From the IMG/VR virus record IMGVR_UViG_3300009545_000038, positions 1 to 41,421 of that record: 41,421 nucleotides of DNA; one strand, given 5' to 3'. This document shows, one piece after another, positions 1 to 8,348 of the stretch. How positions within the stretch are numbered: the first letter of the stretch is position 1; each line of letters starts with the position of its first letter. The position numbers and the translations under genes were made by a program. The DNA is from a virus. The notes beneath the pieces are model-generated. The model saw only the letters and a program-made list of their open reading frames with translations, did no database searches and was not told the origin of the DNA.

Positions 1-269
1 AGGATCGGGATGCCCTCAAACACGCTGTCGATCATCGGGTCAGCCACAAGGCCCGCGGGAAGCGCCTTGATCGTGCCCGCCTGCCCGCTGCCCGGCGTTG
101 ACACGAGCGGAGCGGGAACGCTCTCACTCTGCGCGCCTGGGGCCACGAGCAAGCCAATCCCAACGGCGCCTTCCGCAACCTTCGAAAAGATGCGGGTGCC
201 GTCGGTCCATCGAACCATACCCGCCAATGCGGCGGGCGGGTTATTCGCGTAGCTAGTCTGCTGTCCCAT
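1..269 (-). CDS. Capsid cement/decoration protein, N-terminal part (cut by window edge)
   Basis: The reading frame opens at ATG 269 behind a strong GGAGGG site and runs off the left edge, giving 89 codons without a stop. The N-terminus (MGQQTSYANNPPAALAGMV) followed by a Thr/Gly/Pro-rich beta stretch resembles phage structural cement proteins of the Gp24/DUF2190 kind, which sit on the outside of the capsid lattice. It directly follows the DUF2213 prohead gene (18 nt gap), the usual place for a cement protein just ahead of the major capsid gene. The family call rests on the N-terminal pattern and gene order only. The plus-strand open frame over the same bases is antisense. Confidence 0.6.
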   Translation of the reverse strand, partial: MGQQTSYANNPPAALAGMVRWTDGTRIFSKVAEGAVGIGLLVAPGAQSESVPAPLVSTPGSGQAGTIKALPAGLVADPMIDSVFEGIPI

Positions 270-287
270 CGTTTTTCCCTCCGCGCC

Positions 288-974
288 TTAGCGCATCGTT
301 TCCAACATCGAACCCTGCACGGCCGGATAGCCGTCGATTTCCCGATTCGGATTGCTCTTGCTCATCGCGAGCGGGCGACGGTGGCGCTCCTCTTCGGAGG
401 CATCGCGGCGCGAGCGATAGTGATCCATCGTCGGTTGCTTGCCGTCGTCGCGCGTGAAGCCCTCGGGCGGCTTGCGGAGGTGGGCCGGAACACGGCCACC
501 CTGCACGCGGTTGTTTTCGTCGAGGCGCAGCCCCTGGCCATCCTTGCGCGTGGCGGTGTCGGGCTGCGCGGGGATCGCGCGAAACAACCCGTCGAGATAA
601 TCCTTCGACTTGCCGTCAAGCTTGATCTCCGTGTGATGCGCCTTGATCGCCAACAGCTTGATCGCGGGCACGCTGAGGCCATCCAGCTTCGTGTCCTTCG
701 GTAGCACAACGCGCGCCCGGCGGATTACCGCGTCGCGAACCTGCACGGCGCGATCGAGGCGCTGCGGCGAATTGGCGACGGCCAGTTGCTTCTTGAGCTT
801 CTCGGTTTCCACCGTTGCAGCGTCGGCACGTGCCTTAGCCTGATCGCGTTCCTTGATGAGCTGCGCGCGAGTGGCGGCGGCATCCTTGCGCGCCTTGTCT
901 CGACGGGTAACCGCCGCCTTGTGGGCGTCGGTGCCCACTTCGTACTTGGTACCGCCGATCACTTCGATTTCCAT
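288..974 (-). CDS. Nested in-frame scaffold protein (internal start in DUF2213 gene)
   Basis: Inside the DUF2213 frame an ATG at 974 (codon 191, MEIEVIGGTKYEVG) is preceded by AGAGGAGCGAAAC, a near-ideal Shine-Dalgarno at normal spacing. The full-length start at 1544 lacks one. Translation from here gives 228 aa holding the charged coiled coil and the C-terminal tail without the protease-like part. This is the lambda C/Nu3 arrangement, where scaffold is made in excess from an internal start. The start signal is visible; its use is inference. Confidence 0.55.
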   Translation of the reverse strand: MEIEVIGGTKYEVGTDAHKAAVTRRDKARKDAAATRAQLIKERDQAKARADAATVETEKLKKQLAVANSPQRLDRAVQVRDAVIRRARVVLPKDTKLDGLSVPAIKLLAIKAHHTEIKLDGKSKDYLDGLFRAIPAQPDTATRKDGQGLRLDENNRVQGGRVPAHLRKPPEGFTRDDGKQPTMDHYRSRRDASEEERHRRPLAMSKSNPNREIDGYPAVQGSMLETMR

Positions 975-1544
975 GTTTCGCTCCTCTTTGTCCCGTCGTT
1001 GGTTACCCTTCGAATCGAGTCGCAAACGGACTTCCGGCCCGGCCCGACCATCCGGGACAAGCGCCACGTGGTTGTAACGAATATTGCGTTGAATGCGATC
1101 GTAGCGCTCGCCGTCGGGCGCAACGCCCGCCGTCTCATCCACGTCGCAGTTGTAGCCGCAGCTCAATTCACGCGTGCCGTTGCGAATCGCGTCCACCGCT
1201 TCCTGTGCCTGCCAAACGGTACGCGCGGCAATCTTGTCGCCATCCTGCTTCACCGTGCCGCTCTCCACGTGCCCCATGTTGTGCTTGCGATGCATCTTGG
1301 GGGTCATGGGATCGGTAGGGTGAAGGTGCGTGAGCGGCGCGTTGGGAAGCGTCGCGAGGCTATCCGCGTTGAAAACCTCTTCGGGCGGGCGATACTCGCG
1401 GATGACAGTGCCGTCATCCTGCACGTAATCGAAAACACCCGTACGCGTCAGAAAAGCGGGGATGCTGAATCCACCTTGCGGCGTGATGGTAACTTCCCCG
1501 AGTGAGCCAACATCGAAGCGGGTACGCCCTTTGATAACGCCCAT
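288..1544 (-). CDS. DUF2213 prohead protein: putative maturation protease with C-terminal scaffold
   Basis: 418 aa. Residues 1-175 match the DUF2213 pattern: FLTRTGVFDY, a YRPPEEVF block (51-58), LTHLHPTDP (71-79), GHV (91-93), ELSCGY (126-131) and NHVALVPDGRAG (158-169). By analogy with herpes-like prohead proteases, His92, Ser128 and His159 could be catalytic; this is inference. Residues about 195-255 are Lys/Glu/Ala-rich and look like scaffold coiled coil, and the C-terminus (MSKSNPNREIDGYP) is a tail typical of head proteins. No clear ribosome site precedes ATG 1544. A strong internal site lies at codon 191 (see next entry), so the locus probably makes both a protease-scaffold fusion and a free scaffold. 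Neighbours are the head morphogenesis and cement proteins. Confidence 0.85.
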   Translation of the reverse strand: MGVIKGRTRFDVGSLGEVTITPQGGFSIPAFLTRTGVFDYVQDDGTVIREYRPPEEVFNADSLATLPNAPLTHLHPTDPMTPKMHRKHNMGHVESGTVKQDGDKIAARTVWQAQEAVDAIRNGTRELSCGYNCDVDETAGVAPDGERYDRIQRNIRYNHVALVPDGRAGPEVRLRLDSKGNQRRDKEERNMEIEVIGGTKYEVGTDAHKAAVTRRDKARKDAAATRAQLIKERDQAKARADAATVETEKLKKQLAVANSPQRLDRAVQVRDAVIRRARVVLPKDTKLDGLSVPAIKLLAIKAHHTEIKLDGKSKDYLDGLFRAIPAQPDTATRKDGQGLRLDENNRVQGGRVPAHLRKPPEGFTRDDGKQPTMDHYRSRRDASEEERHRRPLAMSKSNPNREIDGYPAVQGSMLETMR

Positions 1545-1627
1545 TTAATGGACTATGAGAGCAGATTTTTTGAATGGCTGCAAGGGGTTGGCCGGGATAC
1601 GGCGAATTACCTAGTAGCTGCGATCGG

Positions 1628-2503
1628 TTATTCGCTGTCGTCTTCTCCTGCGCCGAAGGCAGATTCTATGGCAGGGACGGCGATGCAACGGCAATTGTAA
1701 TCGTCGCCCGGGTGATCGTCTTCCCCGTTGCTGGACTTGTCCGCCTTCAGTGGGGGATCATCCCATTCATAAATTTCGTCGGGATCGTCCAATTCAGCGT
1801 GCTCGGGGCGCACGCTACCGTCGCGGCGGGACAGCCAATGATACCCCGTAACGCCGGCTTGTTTCTGCGTCGCCTGATTCATATCAGCGAACGTGTTACC
1901 GAAGAGTAACCGAACGCTCGTTTGCAATTGGCTCTCTGCGCCGTCGAGTGCCCCGTCGAGTAGCGTGCTGAGCGCCTCGCGCGTGCGATCCTCTTCGGCC
2001 ACCGATTCCCATTCGGCAAACGCTTGGCTGACGCGCTTTGTGGCCTCCACTGGGTAATCCTCGAGAATCGACACCAACCCGTCAACGAAGCCGTACGTTT
2101 GTTCGCTCAGGTCCACTTCTAGGTCGCGCGCCTGCACGCCCAAGCTTTCCGCGACCTGCGCGTGGACGTTCTTCGCCATGTCGTGCGCGAGCGGTGTCAC
2201 CGTTGAGCGCAACTCTTTGCGAGCCACCGTGCGCGCACGCGGGGCGTCTGTGCGCGCATTGCGATGGAGCCATGCGACTTTCAGGTGCGGGTTGTGCGCG
2301 CGCGCGACCGCAGCGACGATGAGCCGCAGCCTCGCTTCGATGCCTACCGGATGCTTGGGTGCGCGGCGCCGCAGCTCTGCGCGCTTGGTTGCTTTACTCT
2401 TACGAGGCGCGCGTTTTCTGATGCGTTCGCCAACTTTGGCAATGCGCGCATGAGCATGTGCGGCGAATGAATTGAACGGCGCCGTCTGACGTGGTTTTTC
2501 CAT
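1628..2503 (-). CDS. Head morphogenesis protein (SPP1 gp7 / Mu gpF family)
   Basis: 291 aa. The last 80 residues carry the family signature: GYHWLSRRDGSVRPEHAELD, then DDPPL, then HPGDDYNCRCIAVPAI, the conserved H-P-G-D-x-x-x-C-R-C block. The N-terminal 60 residues are strongly basic (KRAPRKSKATKRAELRRR), as expected for a protein near DNA or the portal. The middle is helical. Members are minor capsid proteins carried into the prohead with the portal. Here portal and this gene are separated by two small structural genes. An AGG-type ribosome site lies ahead of ATG 2503. Confidence 0.85.
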   Translation of the reverse strand: MEKPRQTAPFNSFAAHAHARIAKVGERIRKRAPRKSKATKRAELRRRAPKHPVGIEARLRLIVAAVARAHNPHLKVAWLHRNARTDAPRARTVARKELRSTVTPLAHDMAKNVHAQVAESLGVQARDLEVDLSEQTYGFVDGLVSILEDYPVEATKRVSQAFAEWESVAEEDRTREALSTLLDGALDGAESQLQTSVRLLFGNTFADMNQATQKQAGVTGYHWLSRRDGSVRPEHAELDDPDEIYEWDDPPLKADKSSNGEDDHPGDDYNCRCIAVPAIESAFGAGEDDSE

Positions 2504-2566
2504 GCGCCTTATCCTGTTTCACACGGCGGCGAACGTTTTCACATGGCTCGAATGGAAGCGCTTTGT

Positions 2567-3277
2567 TCATGCGTAGTGGTATCCAAATTCAGCGCGCACC
2601 GACGCAGACGCGGTGTTGCCCGGCGTAGCATAGAGCTGCACGCGCGCCGGACCCTGCACGACAGCGATGGGCGTACCCGGCCCGAGCGAACGCGTGCCCG
2701 CGAGCCCCTGCGCGGCAAGGGTGGACGTCAACGCCTTGTCTGCCACGTTCGCCAGCGGATACGCCGTCGATCGCAGGTTGAATTGCGTCTGCACCGTGGC
2801 CACTTCCAAGCTGTCAACCTGCACGTCATCCACGAAGAGGCGGCGCCCGCTAGGCACGTACGCGTGCCCGATATATGAGCGTCGATCACCAGCGGCGAGT
2901 GCAACGATTGCCGTGCCCGTGCCGTCGGCGGAGGGGTAGAGGCTGATCGCGCCCGCTGCCACGGCGCCACTGCCCGCGGTGAGCGCCTCGATTTTGTCGA
3001 TCAGGCGGATGGCGTTCGCGGCATCGATTTGCACCGCAGTCGTGCCATTGAGCGTTGCAGTGTACGTGAACGGGCCTGCGATGCTGCCATCCGCGGCCAA
3101 CGTGTAGTACGTCACCTTGACGGTGCGCACGCCCGTGCCCGCAGCGGCATCGTTGGCCGATGCGCTCTTGACGCTGAGCGGGGAGGCCACCGACGGCTCA
3201 TTGTAGGTGGCGGCATTGACGGGCACCTCAGTGCCCGCGGTGAAGGCGGCTGCATTGTATCCAAACGCGCGCGGCAT
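2567..3277 (-). CDS. Beta-rich virion structural protein, function unknown
   Basis: 236 aa, rich in Ala, Gly, Thr, Ser and Val with alternating hydrophobic strands (TVKVTYYTLAADGSIAG, FTYTATLNGTTAVQI) and almost no Lys, so it is probably an all-beta protein. A good AAAGGATAAAAAGC site precedes ATG 3277. It lies between the portal-linked acidic protein and the head morphogenesis gene, which suggests a capsid, decoration or head-fibre protein. I do not recognise the family. A major capsid protein is unlikely: it is short, lacks the expected HK97 features, and a more natural capsid position exists downstream of the cement gene. Confidence 0.6.
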   Translation of the reverse strand: MPRAFGYNAAAFTAGTEVPVNAATYNEPSVASPLSVKSASANDAAAGTGVRTVKVTYYTLAADGSIAGPFTYTATLNGTTAVQIDAANAIRLIDKIEALTAGSGAVAAGAISLYPSADGTGTAIVALAAGDRRSYIGHAYVPSGRRLFVDDVQVDSLEVATVQTQFNLRSTAYPLANVADKALTSTLAAQGLAGTRSLGPGTPIAVVQGPARVQLYATPGNTASASVRAEFGYHYA

Positions 3278-3282
3278 GCTTT

Positions 3283-3615
3283 TTATCCTTTCGCAGAGGT
3301 TGGGTTAGCGCGGCGTTCACGTGCCGCTTTCTTTTCGTACTTGGCTGCGATCTTTTCGTGTCCCTCAGCTAGCGCTGTATTCCCTCGGCTGCGTTCAATA
3401 TTAGCGATGGCTTGATGATATTCGGCGTGGTGCGCGTTGGTGTTGCCTTTGAGCGACACCATTTGCACGTTGCCGCTACTCGCTGCGCCTTCGCTTCCAC
3501 TGCTGCCACCATTGCCCTCACCGAATTTGCCGTCTTTGTCGCGCGGATGATCGCTTTCGTTCCAATCATCCATGCGCTCCGATTCATCAAGCAGCGTTTC
3601 GTCATCGTCAATCAT
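3283..3615 (-). CDS. Small acidic portal-associated protein
   Basis: 110 aa. The start ATG (3615) overlaps the portal stop (TGATG); a GTG one codon upstream is an alternative. The N-terminus is acidic (MIDDDETLLDESERMDD), followed by the motif WNESDHPRDKDGKFGEGNGG, a short HPRDKDGKF element that recurs in phage head-region proteins. The C-terminus is a basic Ala/Lys/Arg helix (KIAAKYEKKAARERR). Function is unknown. Its place between portal and structural genes suggests an internal head or assembly role. Confidence 0.65.
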   Translation of the reverse strand: MIDDDETLLDESERMDDWNESDHPRDKDGKFGEGNGGSSGSEGAASSGNVQMVSLKGNTNAHHAEYHQAIANIERSRGNTALAEGHEKIAAKYEKKAARERRANPTSAKG

Positions 3616-5240
3616 CACGTCTCCGTCACGCGCGGCGGCACAGGTTCGGCCGAATTCTGCGCCGTCTGCTGTTCAGCAGCGATACCCGGCGTAGGCGCAG
3701 GATCCTCGGCTGCGGCTTGCGCGTTGCCGGCTTCTGTCTCCATCGTCTGGAGACTCGTGGCCATGATGCGTTTGCGGCTGTCGCTGTCGATCTTCGTCTC
3801 GAGGCTGTACTTGCCGCCGCCAAAGCGCGACAGCGCGGCCTCTTCGGGCGTCACCATGCCACTGGTGATGTTTTGCGTATCCGCCTGCGCCTGCGCCAAG
3901 TGCATCTGCGCCTCCTCCGTGGCGGTGAGCTGCCACAGCGGCGGGAAAACGATCGACCAGTCCTCGGGGTTATCGAAACCCTGTGCGACCGCTTCAATGT
4001 ACAGGTAAGTCTCGATCTGCGGGCGGATGCCTTGCGTTTGCGTCGCTTTGATCGTGTCATACCACCAACGGATGTTGCCGTCGGCAGCGTTGCCAGCGTT
4101 CAAGCCACCGGGCGACTCACCGAAGAGGATTTGCTTAGGCATGCGCGCGGCGCCCGCAACGCGTGTGTACGTCTGATCGAGCATGTCAGGGATGCCATCG
4201 AACGGAGTTGCCACGCGCTCGAATTCCTCCGCATCGCCGCTTTGATCGCCTGCGTCGAGGAGGATCGCGCGGAACGTGCTACGGATCATGTCCATGAATT
4301 GGAAGCGACTCAGCATCGTTTCTTGATCCGAGTCGATCATCTGAATCAGACCGCGGATCTTGAAAACCACTTGCGAAGCATCGCTGAGGAGCGTGGCGGC
4401 TGACTGCCAATTGTCGTTGAACAATTGCAACGCGCGGTAGCATTTCTGCAACACGCTGTAGTCGGTGCCCTGATTGGCCAGGCGCAGGCGCTTTGACGTC
4501 AACTCCCCGCCAAAGCGAATCATACGCGACTCATGAATCAGTAGCACTTGGCTCGTGTTGAAAATGTCGTACGGCGCGCCCACGTAGACGGCAACGGGTT
4601 GGCACAGGTAAATCGCCACGTCGCCGAATTTCGGCGCGAGCATATCCGCGTACCAACGCCACGGAGTCAAGTCGCGCTTGTCAAAGACGGTGAGCGTTTC
4701 AACGTTCTTCACGTTGTCGCGGTCGAGCGGCTCCCATGGGTCGCGCCCGTCATCCACTACCATGAAGATGCTGCCCAAGCCGTAGAGGCGACCCCACGTC
4801 ATGGCTTCGCGCGCCTTTTGCGCGAGCCCGTTTTCGTCGACGCGCTTCTGTAGAATGTTGGCTTGCTCTTGCACCGTGCCACTCTGCTTTTTCATCGCAG
4901 CTTGGGCGACGGTGCGGAGATCATCCGCCTTCGGATTGGGGTTCTTTTTCAGGAAGTCGTTAACCTCCGCTTGCGCGGATTTTGAGATCACCATGAAGCC
5001 TTCACGGAAAGCTTCGTCGGGGACAGCAGAGACGATGCGCGCGGCAACGTCGTCGCTGTGGTACATGGCTTCAAGCTCAAGCGGAGAGATAATCGGGTCC
5101 AAGACGGGGCGCGTATACGTCGTCTTGTCGCGGCCCCCCGCGAGCCCCGTCATTGCATTCATCCAACCGTCAACGCGCGTGCGGAATTTGGCCATCGCAT
5201 CGGCGCCACCAATCGCTAACTTTTTCGCCCACGAGGCCAT
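3615..5240 (-). CDS. Portal protein (DUF1073 / HI1409-type)
   Basis: 541 aa. The portal ring is the packaging channel at one capsid vertex. Family features include a Tyr-rich N-terminus (MYHSDDVAARIVSAVPDEAFREG), TWGRLYGLGSIFMVVDDG, the DLTPWRWYAD region, a long helical stem (LSRFQFMDMIRSTFRAILLD) and FGESPGGLNAGNAADGNIRWWYD, typical of DUF1073 portals. The C-terminal 70 residues are Ala/Pro/Glu-rich and disordered. ATG 5240 overlaps the terminase stop (TGATG) and has GGAGGAATTG upstream; the TTG one codon earlier is less likely. Terminase-portal order is standard. Confidence 0.92.
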   Translation of the reverse strand: MASWAKKLAIGGADAMAKFRTRVDGWMNAMTGLAGGRDKTTYTRPVLDPIISPLELEAMYHSDDVAARIVSAVPDEAFREGFMVISKSAQAEVNDFLKKNPNPKADDLRTVAQAAMKKQSGTVQEQANILQKRVDENGLAQKAREAMTWGRLYGLGSIFMVVDDGRDPWEPLDRDNVKNVETLTVFDKRDLTPWRWYADMLAPKFGDVAIYLCQPVAVYVGAPYDIFNTSQVLLIHESRMIRFGGELTSKRLRLANQGTDYSVLQKCYRALQLFNDNWQSAATLLSDASQVVFKIRGLIQMIDSDQETMLSRFQFMDMIRSTFRAILLDAGDQSGDAEEFERVATPFDGIPDMLDQTYTRVAGAARMPKQILFGESPGGLNAGNAADGNIRWWYDTIKATQTQGIRPQIETYLYIEAVAQGFDNPEDWSIVFPPLWQLTATEEAQMHLAQAQADTQNITSGMVTPEEAALSRFGGGKYSLETKIDSDSRKRIMATSLQTMETEAGNAQAAAEDPAPTPGIAAEQQTAQNSAEPVPPRVTET

Positions 5241-6841
5241 CAATTCCTCCGCATACCTAGAACCGAGTATATCTCACCGGACTTGACTTTCGCCATCGCT
5301 TTTGCATACCGCGGGCCCATGTTGTCGTGCAGGTAAATCAGCGCCTGCGTCATCGCGTCCACGTCATCGTCGTGCCGCGCGAAGGGGAAGCCGCACAGCT
5401 CCTCAATCATGTCTTCCACCCACGCATACGTGAGCTTTGTTCCGTCGGGCAATTCAAATTCAGCATCCGCGGCCGGCAGCACTACGTCACGCGATTCCGC
5501 CAATGGGCTGACGGCGTTCGCGCGTGCGACCTTGCCGCCTTCGGGATCCACCATGATGATGCCGGGCAGCTTGCCGCGTAGCACTTGCTCCACCGCTGTG
5601 CCGTTGGCTTTGTCCTCTATGAGCTTGGCGCGCGCCTTTGGCCATCGCTTGGCGAGCGCGAGCAAGCACGCGACGGTGCCCGGTAACCCTAGCTTGTCGT
5701 GGATGCGATCGATCAAATAGTACTTGCTATCCCAACCCAGCGCCCACACGTGAATGGCCACGTAGTCAGCGCTCTTCGTGTCTTTGAATGAGCAGTCAGC
5801 GGAGATAGCGAGCGCGAGGATCCTCGACGGCAGTGTCTTCCACCGCTGCGAAAACCATTCGCGCTTGAAGATATTTCCTTCACCCGGTGACGGCCGCTGT
5901 TGCAACTGCGCGGCTGCCACTTGGCTGCCCATTTCACGTTCTAGGAATGCGACCGACGTTTCATCGAATCGCGTAGGCACAAGCAGCTCCCCTTCGACGG
6001 TGCGCCGATCGCCGCCCCATTTCGTTTTGCACGCGCGCTCAGCCTCGAATCGCATGGGGAAGCAAAGCACCGTCCACGCGCCCACATTCTTGTCCTCTTC
6101 AAGAATGCGGCCCACGAGATCCAACTCGTGGAGGCGCTGCATAATGATCACGCGCGTGAATTTTTTGGGGTTGTTTTGGCGGCTGGCCATGGTGCCACGC
6201 CACCACTGCCACGTGCGTTCAAGCGCTGCGGCGGCTGTCTCAGGGTCACCGCTCACATCCTTCGGCTTCGTCGGATCGTCGATTACCTGTCGCTCAGCGT
6301 GCCAGCCCGTGCCTTTGCCTGCGACAGTGACAGAGACGCGGCGCCCGCCCTTCGATGTGCTGTACACGCTCTGCGTCGTCTGATCGTCTTTGCTGTCGGC
6401 GATCGTAACGCCCTTGCCCCATCGATCTTGAAACCATCCGCTGCGAATGAGCTTGCGACAGCGGAGCGCATCGCGATGCATTAGATCTTGATCGAACGTG
6501 GCAAACATCCATTTCGTTTTCGGTTTGATGATCCATTCCCAAACCGGCCACAAAACGCTCACGATGGTGGATTTAGTGCAACCGGGGGGAACGGCGATGA
6601 TGAGACGTGAGATCTCACCGTTGGTGACCGCTTCAAGGTGCTTGCAGATCTCCTCCATGTGCCACGAGGGCACGAGATCATCAGGCTCGACGATGTGCCA
6701 CGCAAGTTGGACGAATTGCCACAAGCCGCCGCGCTTCACCAGCTCGACGTCAAGGGCAATGTCGTTGTCGGTGGCTTTGTAGACGGCTGCGTCTGAGGCG
6801 AGGAGTTGCACGGGCGGGGCGACTAAGGTGACCGATACCAA
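5240..6841 (-). CDS. Terminase large subunit (packaging ATPase/nuclease)
   Basis: 533 aa. ATPase: Walker A-like PPGCTKST (85-92), where a canonical G-x4-GK[ST] would be expected, and Walker B VIDDP (186-190). RNaseH-like nuclease: Asp349 (ISADCSFKD), the IEDKANG block (408-414) and HDDDVDAM (490-497) supply the acidic triad. The motor translocates phage DNA through the portal and cuts it. The predicted start is TTG at 6841 without a clear ribosome site; a GTG at 6811 would also keep all motifs. It overlaps the preceding small gene by 19 nt. No classical small terminase lies immediately upstream; a candidate is at 11607-11975. Confidence 0.92.
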   Translation of the reverse strand: MVSVTLVAPPVQLLASDAAVYKATDNDIALDVELVKRGGLWQFVQLAWHIVEPDDLVPSWHMEEICKHLEAVTNGEISRLIIAVPPGCTKSTIVSVLWPVWEWIIKPKTKWMFATFDQDLMHRDALRCRKLIRSGWFQDRWGKGVTIADSKDDQTTQSVYSTSKGGRRVSVTVAGKGTGWHAERQVIDDPTKPKDVSGDPETAAAALERTWQWWRGTMASRQNNPKKFTRVIIMQRLHELDLVGRILEEDKNVGAWTVLCFPMRFEAERACKTKWGGDRRTVEGELLVPTRFDETSVAFLEREMGSQVAAAQLQQRPSPGEGNIFKREWFSQRWKTLPSRILALAISADCSFKDTKSADYVAIHVWALGWDSKYYLIDRIHDKLGLPGTVACLLALAKRWPKARAKLIEDKANGTAVEQVLRGKLPGIIMVDPEGGKVARANAVSPLAESRDVVLPAADAEFELPDGTKLTYAWVEDMIEELCGFPFARHDDDVDAMTQALIYLHDNMGPRYAKAMAKVKSGEIYSVLGMRRN

Positions 6842-7008
6842 ATAGGCGGCGCAAGCGGCCCGTTCGGAAACGGTGGATCTCCGACGTACGGCGCGGGCAA
6901 ATGCACAGGTGAGCCCAACAGTGTCGGTAACAGCATCAGTAACGTGGTGCTATCCGCTTCCAACTCGATCACGGTGCCGTCGGGCCGCGTGAGCTTGCAC
7001 TTACACAT
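6823..7008 (-). CDS. Small protein upstream of terminase, unknown
   Basis: 61 aa. Its ATG shares the upstream gene's stop (TAATG), and it runs 19 nt into the terminase frame. It starts MCKCKLTRPDGTVIELEADS, a short beta-like segment with a CxC pair, followed by a hydrophobic stretch (TLLMLLPTLLG) and a Pro-rich tail. Translational coupling on both sides supports a real gene. The function is not recognisable. Confidence 0.55.
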   Translation of the reverse strand: MCKCKLTRPDGTVIELEADSTTLLMLLPTLLGSPVHLPAPYVGDPPFPNGPLAPPIWYRSP

Positions 7009-7553
7009 TAGTCCTCTTCCGCCTCTTCGTCGTCGCTCTCATCAAAGGCCTCGTGCTCCTCTTCGGTGAGCATGGACTCCTCAAGCGTGTCAGGGTCGTT
7101 ACTGGCGGCGCCCGGAAGCGTGCCCGGATGCGAGCGCACAGCGTCGTCGCTCGGGGGCGCTTGCGCCGTGGGATAGTTAGCGCCGTCCGCCTCCGATTCG
7201 TCGAGTAACATTTCGTCGCTGTCTTCCTTGCCAAAATTCATTTCCGCCCCTCCGTCATCGTGTTCACCGATGGGCAACCGCTCTTCAGTTGCCAGCTCAT
7301 AATCATCGCCTTCGCCGTTGCCCGCCTTCGCGCCTGCCGACACATACGGCGTGCCGTCGTTGTTACCGCTGCGGCTGAACAGCTCACACGCGGCATCCAA
7401 CACGTCTTTGTTCATTGCGTCATGCGGGGTGTAGCCTTCGGATTGCATCCAATTCGCGAGCGCGAATGGATTCGAGATTTCGCTGTGGCCCTTCATGGCC
7501 TCAACGGTGCCTTCCCAACCGGCTGGTGCGGAGTCATTTCGCTGATCGGCCAT
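7008..7553 (-). CDS. Acidic phage protein with WExTVxAMKxH domain
   Basis: 181 aa. The N-terminal 55 residues (GWEGTVEAMKGHSEISNPFA then LANWMQSEGYTPH) form a small helical module that I associate with phage and parasite-like proteins encoded near head genes. The rest is strongly acidic and low complexity (DSDEMLLDESEADG; a DEE/EED-rich C-terminus), so it is probably disordered. LLDESE recalls the acidic LLDESERMDD of the protein at 3283-3615, so the two may share a head-internal role. It is the first gene of the packaging operon and follows a promoter-like segment at 7577-7600. Confidence 0.6.
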   Translation of the reverse strand: MADQRNDSAPAGWEGTVEAMKGHSEISNPFALANWMQSEGYTPHDAMNKDVLDAACELFSRSGNNDGTPYVSAGAKAGNGEGDDYELATEERLPIGEHDDGGAEMNFGKEDSDEMLLDESEADGANYPTAQAPPSDDAVRSHPGTLPGAASNDPDTLEESMLTEEEHEAFDESDDEEAEED

Positions 7554-7571
7554 TATGCGCTCCTACCCACT

Positions 7572-7600
7572 AGCGCAGCATAACCGATCGTAATTGTCAA
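7572..7600 (-). promoter_or_regulatory. Candidate promoter with regulatory element ahead of packaging operon
   Basis: On the minus strand a perfect -35 TTGACA (7595-7600) is followed within the spacer by CGATCGGT (7583-7590), the element shared with promoters at about 9.98, 11.55, 12.67 and 15.68 kb. The -10 hexamer at normal spacing is poor (TGCGCT), so this promoter may need an activator. The start codon of the first head-packaging gene lies 19 nt downstream. Confidence 0.45.
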
Positions 7601-7902
7601 GAATTGGGCGTAGAGCGCGGATGAAACCCCACGAAAGTGGGGATCGAGTTGTGCCGATTCTCGAGAAACATGCGGAACATTTCAAGCATGGTGGGATCGA
7701 GCAACTCAGGAACGGGATTCATGGGATCGCTCATGATGGCCGCAGCGATGAGCAACAGCGAACAAACCACCACACCCTGCTTTTTTCCTTTGAACGTGGC
7801 TTCGAGCGGCGTTTCCAGCTCCTGAATCAACGCCTCCATTTGCCCCTTGATCGACTGATAAATCGCAACCGCTTTCTTTCGCTCCACGCTTTCATCGCTC
7901 AT
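7597..7902 (-). CDS. Small protein with one hydrophobic segment, unknown
   Basis: 101 aa. Charged N-terminal helix (MSDESVERKKAVAIYQSIKG), then GKKQGVVVCSLLLIAAAIMSD, where about 15 residues could span or dip into a membrane, then a Pro/Met-containing C-terminus. The upstream gene ends within this start (ATGA overlap), so it is translated as part of the accessory operon. No family recognised. Confidence 0.55.
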   Translation of the reverse strand: MSDESVERKKAVAIYQSIKGQMEALIQELETPLEATFKGKKQGVVVCSLLLIAAAIMSDPMNPVPELLDPTMLEMFRMFLENRHNSIPTFVGFHPRSTPNS

Positions 7903-8348
7903 CGCTTGGCCCCTTTGTTGATTTGTTTCCGCAAGCGGAAATAACCTCGATCGAACACTTCCCCGATTTGATCCTGTGTCGGTTTCTTTTTCTTCCCCAC
8001 CTTGATGCGCTCGCGCGTGTCGGCCACGAGTCCCTGATACATCGTGCGGATTGCACAGATGACGTATCCGGGGCCGCCGCCCACAGGCACGATGTCAGCT
8101 TGCGGCCATGGCGGAGGGGGCCGCAGCGCACCGTCAGCGCTCACCGCTTTGAGCACGTCAAGAATACCCGCACGGCGGCAGATTTCGATTGCCGCTGAGC
8201 GCAGCCGTTGATAGCTCGGGTCGTTGGAATTGCGCGCGCCGTCGAGCGCCTTCCCAAGCTCAGCAATGGCGAAGTGATCCACCACTGCCATCAACTCAGG
8301 GTCTTTTTCATAATCGTCGTCAGTGGGCACGATTTCAGCAACCTCCAT
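7899..8348 (-). CDS. Hypothetical protein, possible DNA-associated role
   Basis: 149 aa from ATG 8348 (MEVAEIVPTDDDYEK). A longer in-frame opening exists, but it would run through the whole upstream lipoprotein in another frame and its composition is shadow-like. The chosen start overlaps the lipoprotein stop by 14 nt. Residues 1-70 look helical; a Pro-rich turn (RPPPPWPQ) and a Gly-rich segment (VGGGPGYVICAIRTMYQG) follow; the C-terminus is basic (KVGKKKKPTQ, RKQINKGAKR). No recognised domain. Confidence 0.55.
   Translation of the reverse strand: MEVAEIVPTDDDYEKDPELMAVVDHFAIAELGKALDGARNSNDPSYQRLRSAAIEICRRAGILDVLKAVSADGALRPPPPWPQADIVPVGGGPGYVICAIRTMYQGLVADTRERIKVGKKKKPTQDQIGEVFDRGYFRLRKQINKGAKR

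Noticed and set aside
10-1505. Plus-strand open frames opposite the cement and DUF2213 genes
   Set aside because: They lie antisense to frames with family motifs and ribosome sites and have no features of their own.
2567-3277. Major capsid protein
   Set aside because: Too short and all-beta without HK97-like N-arm or E-loop features; position before the prohead protease gene is wrong for it.
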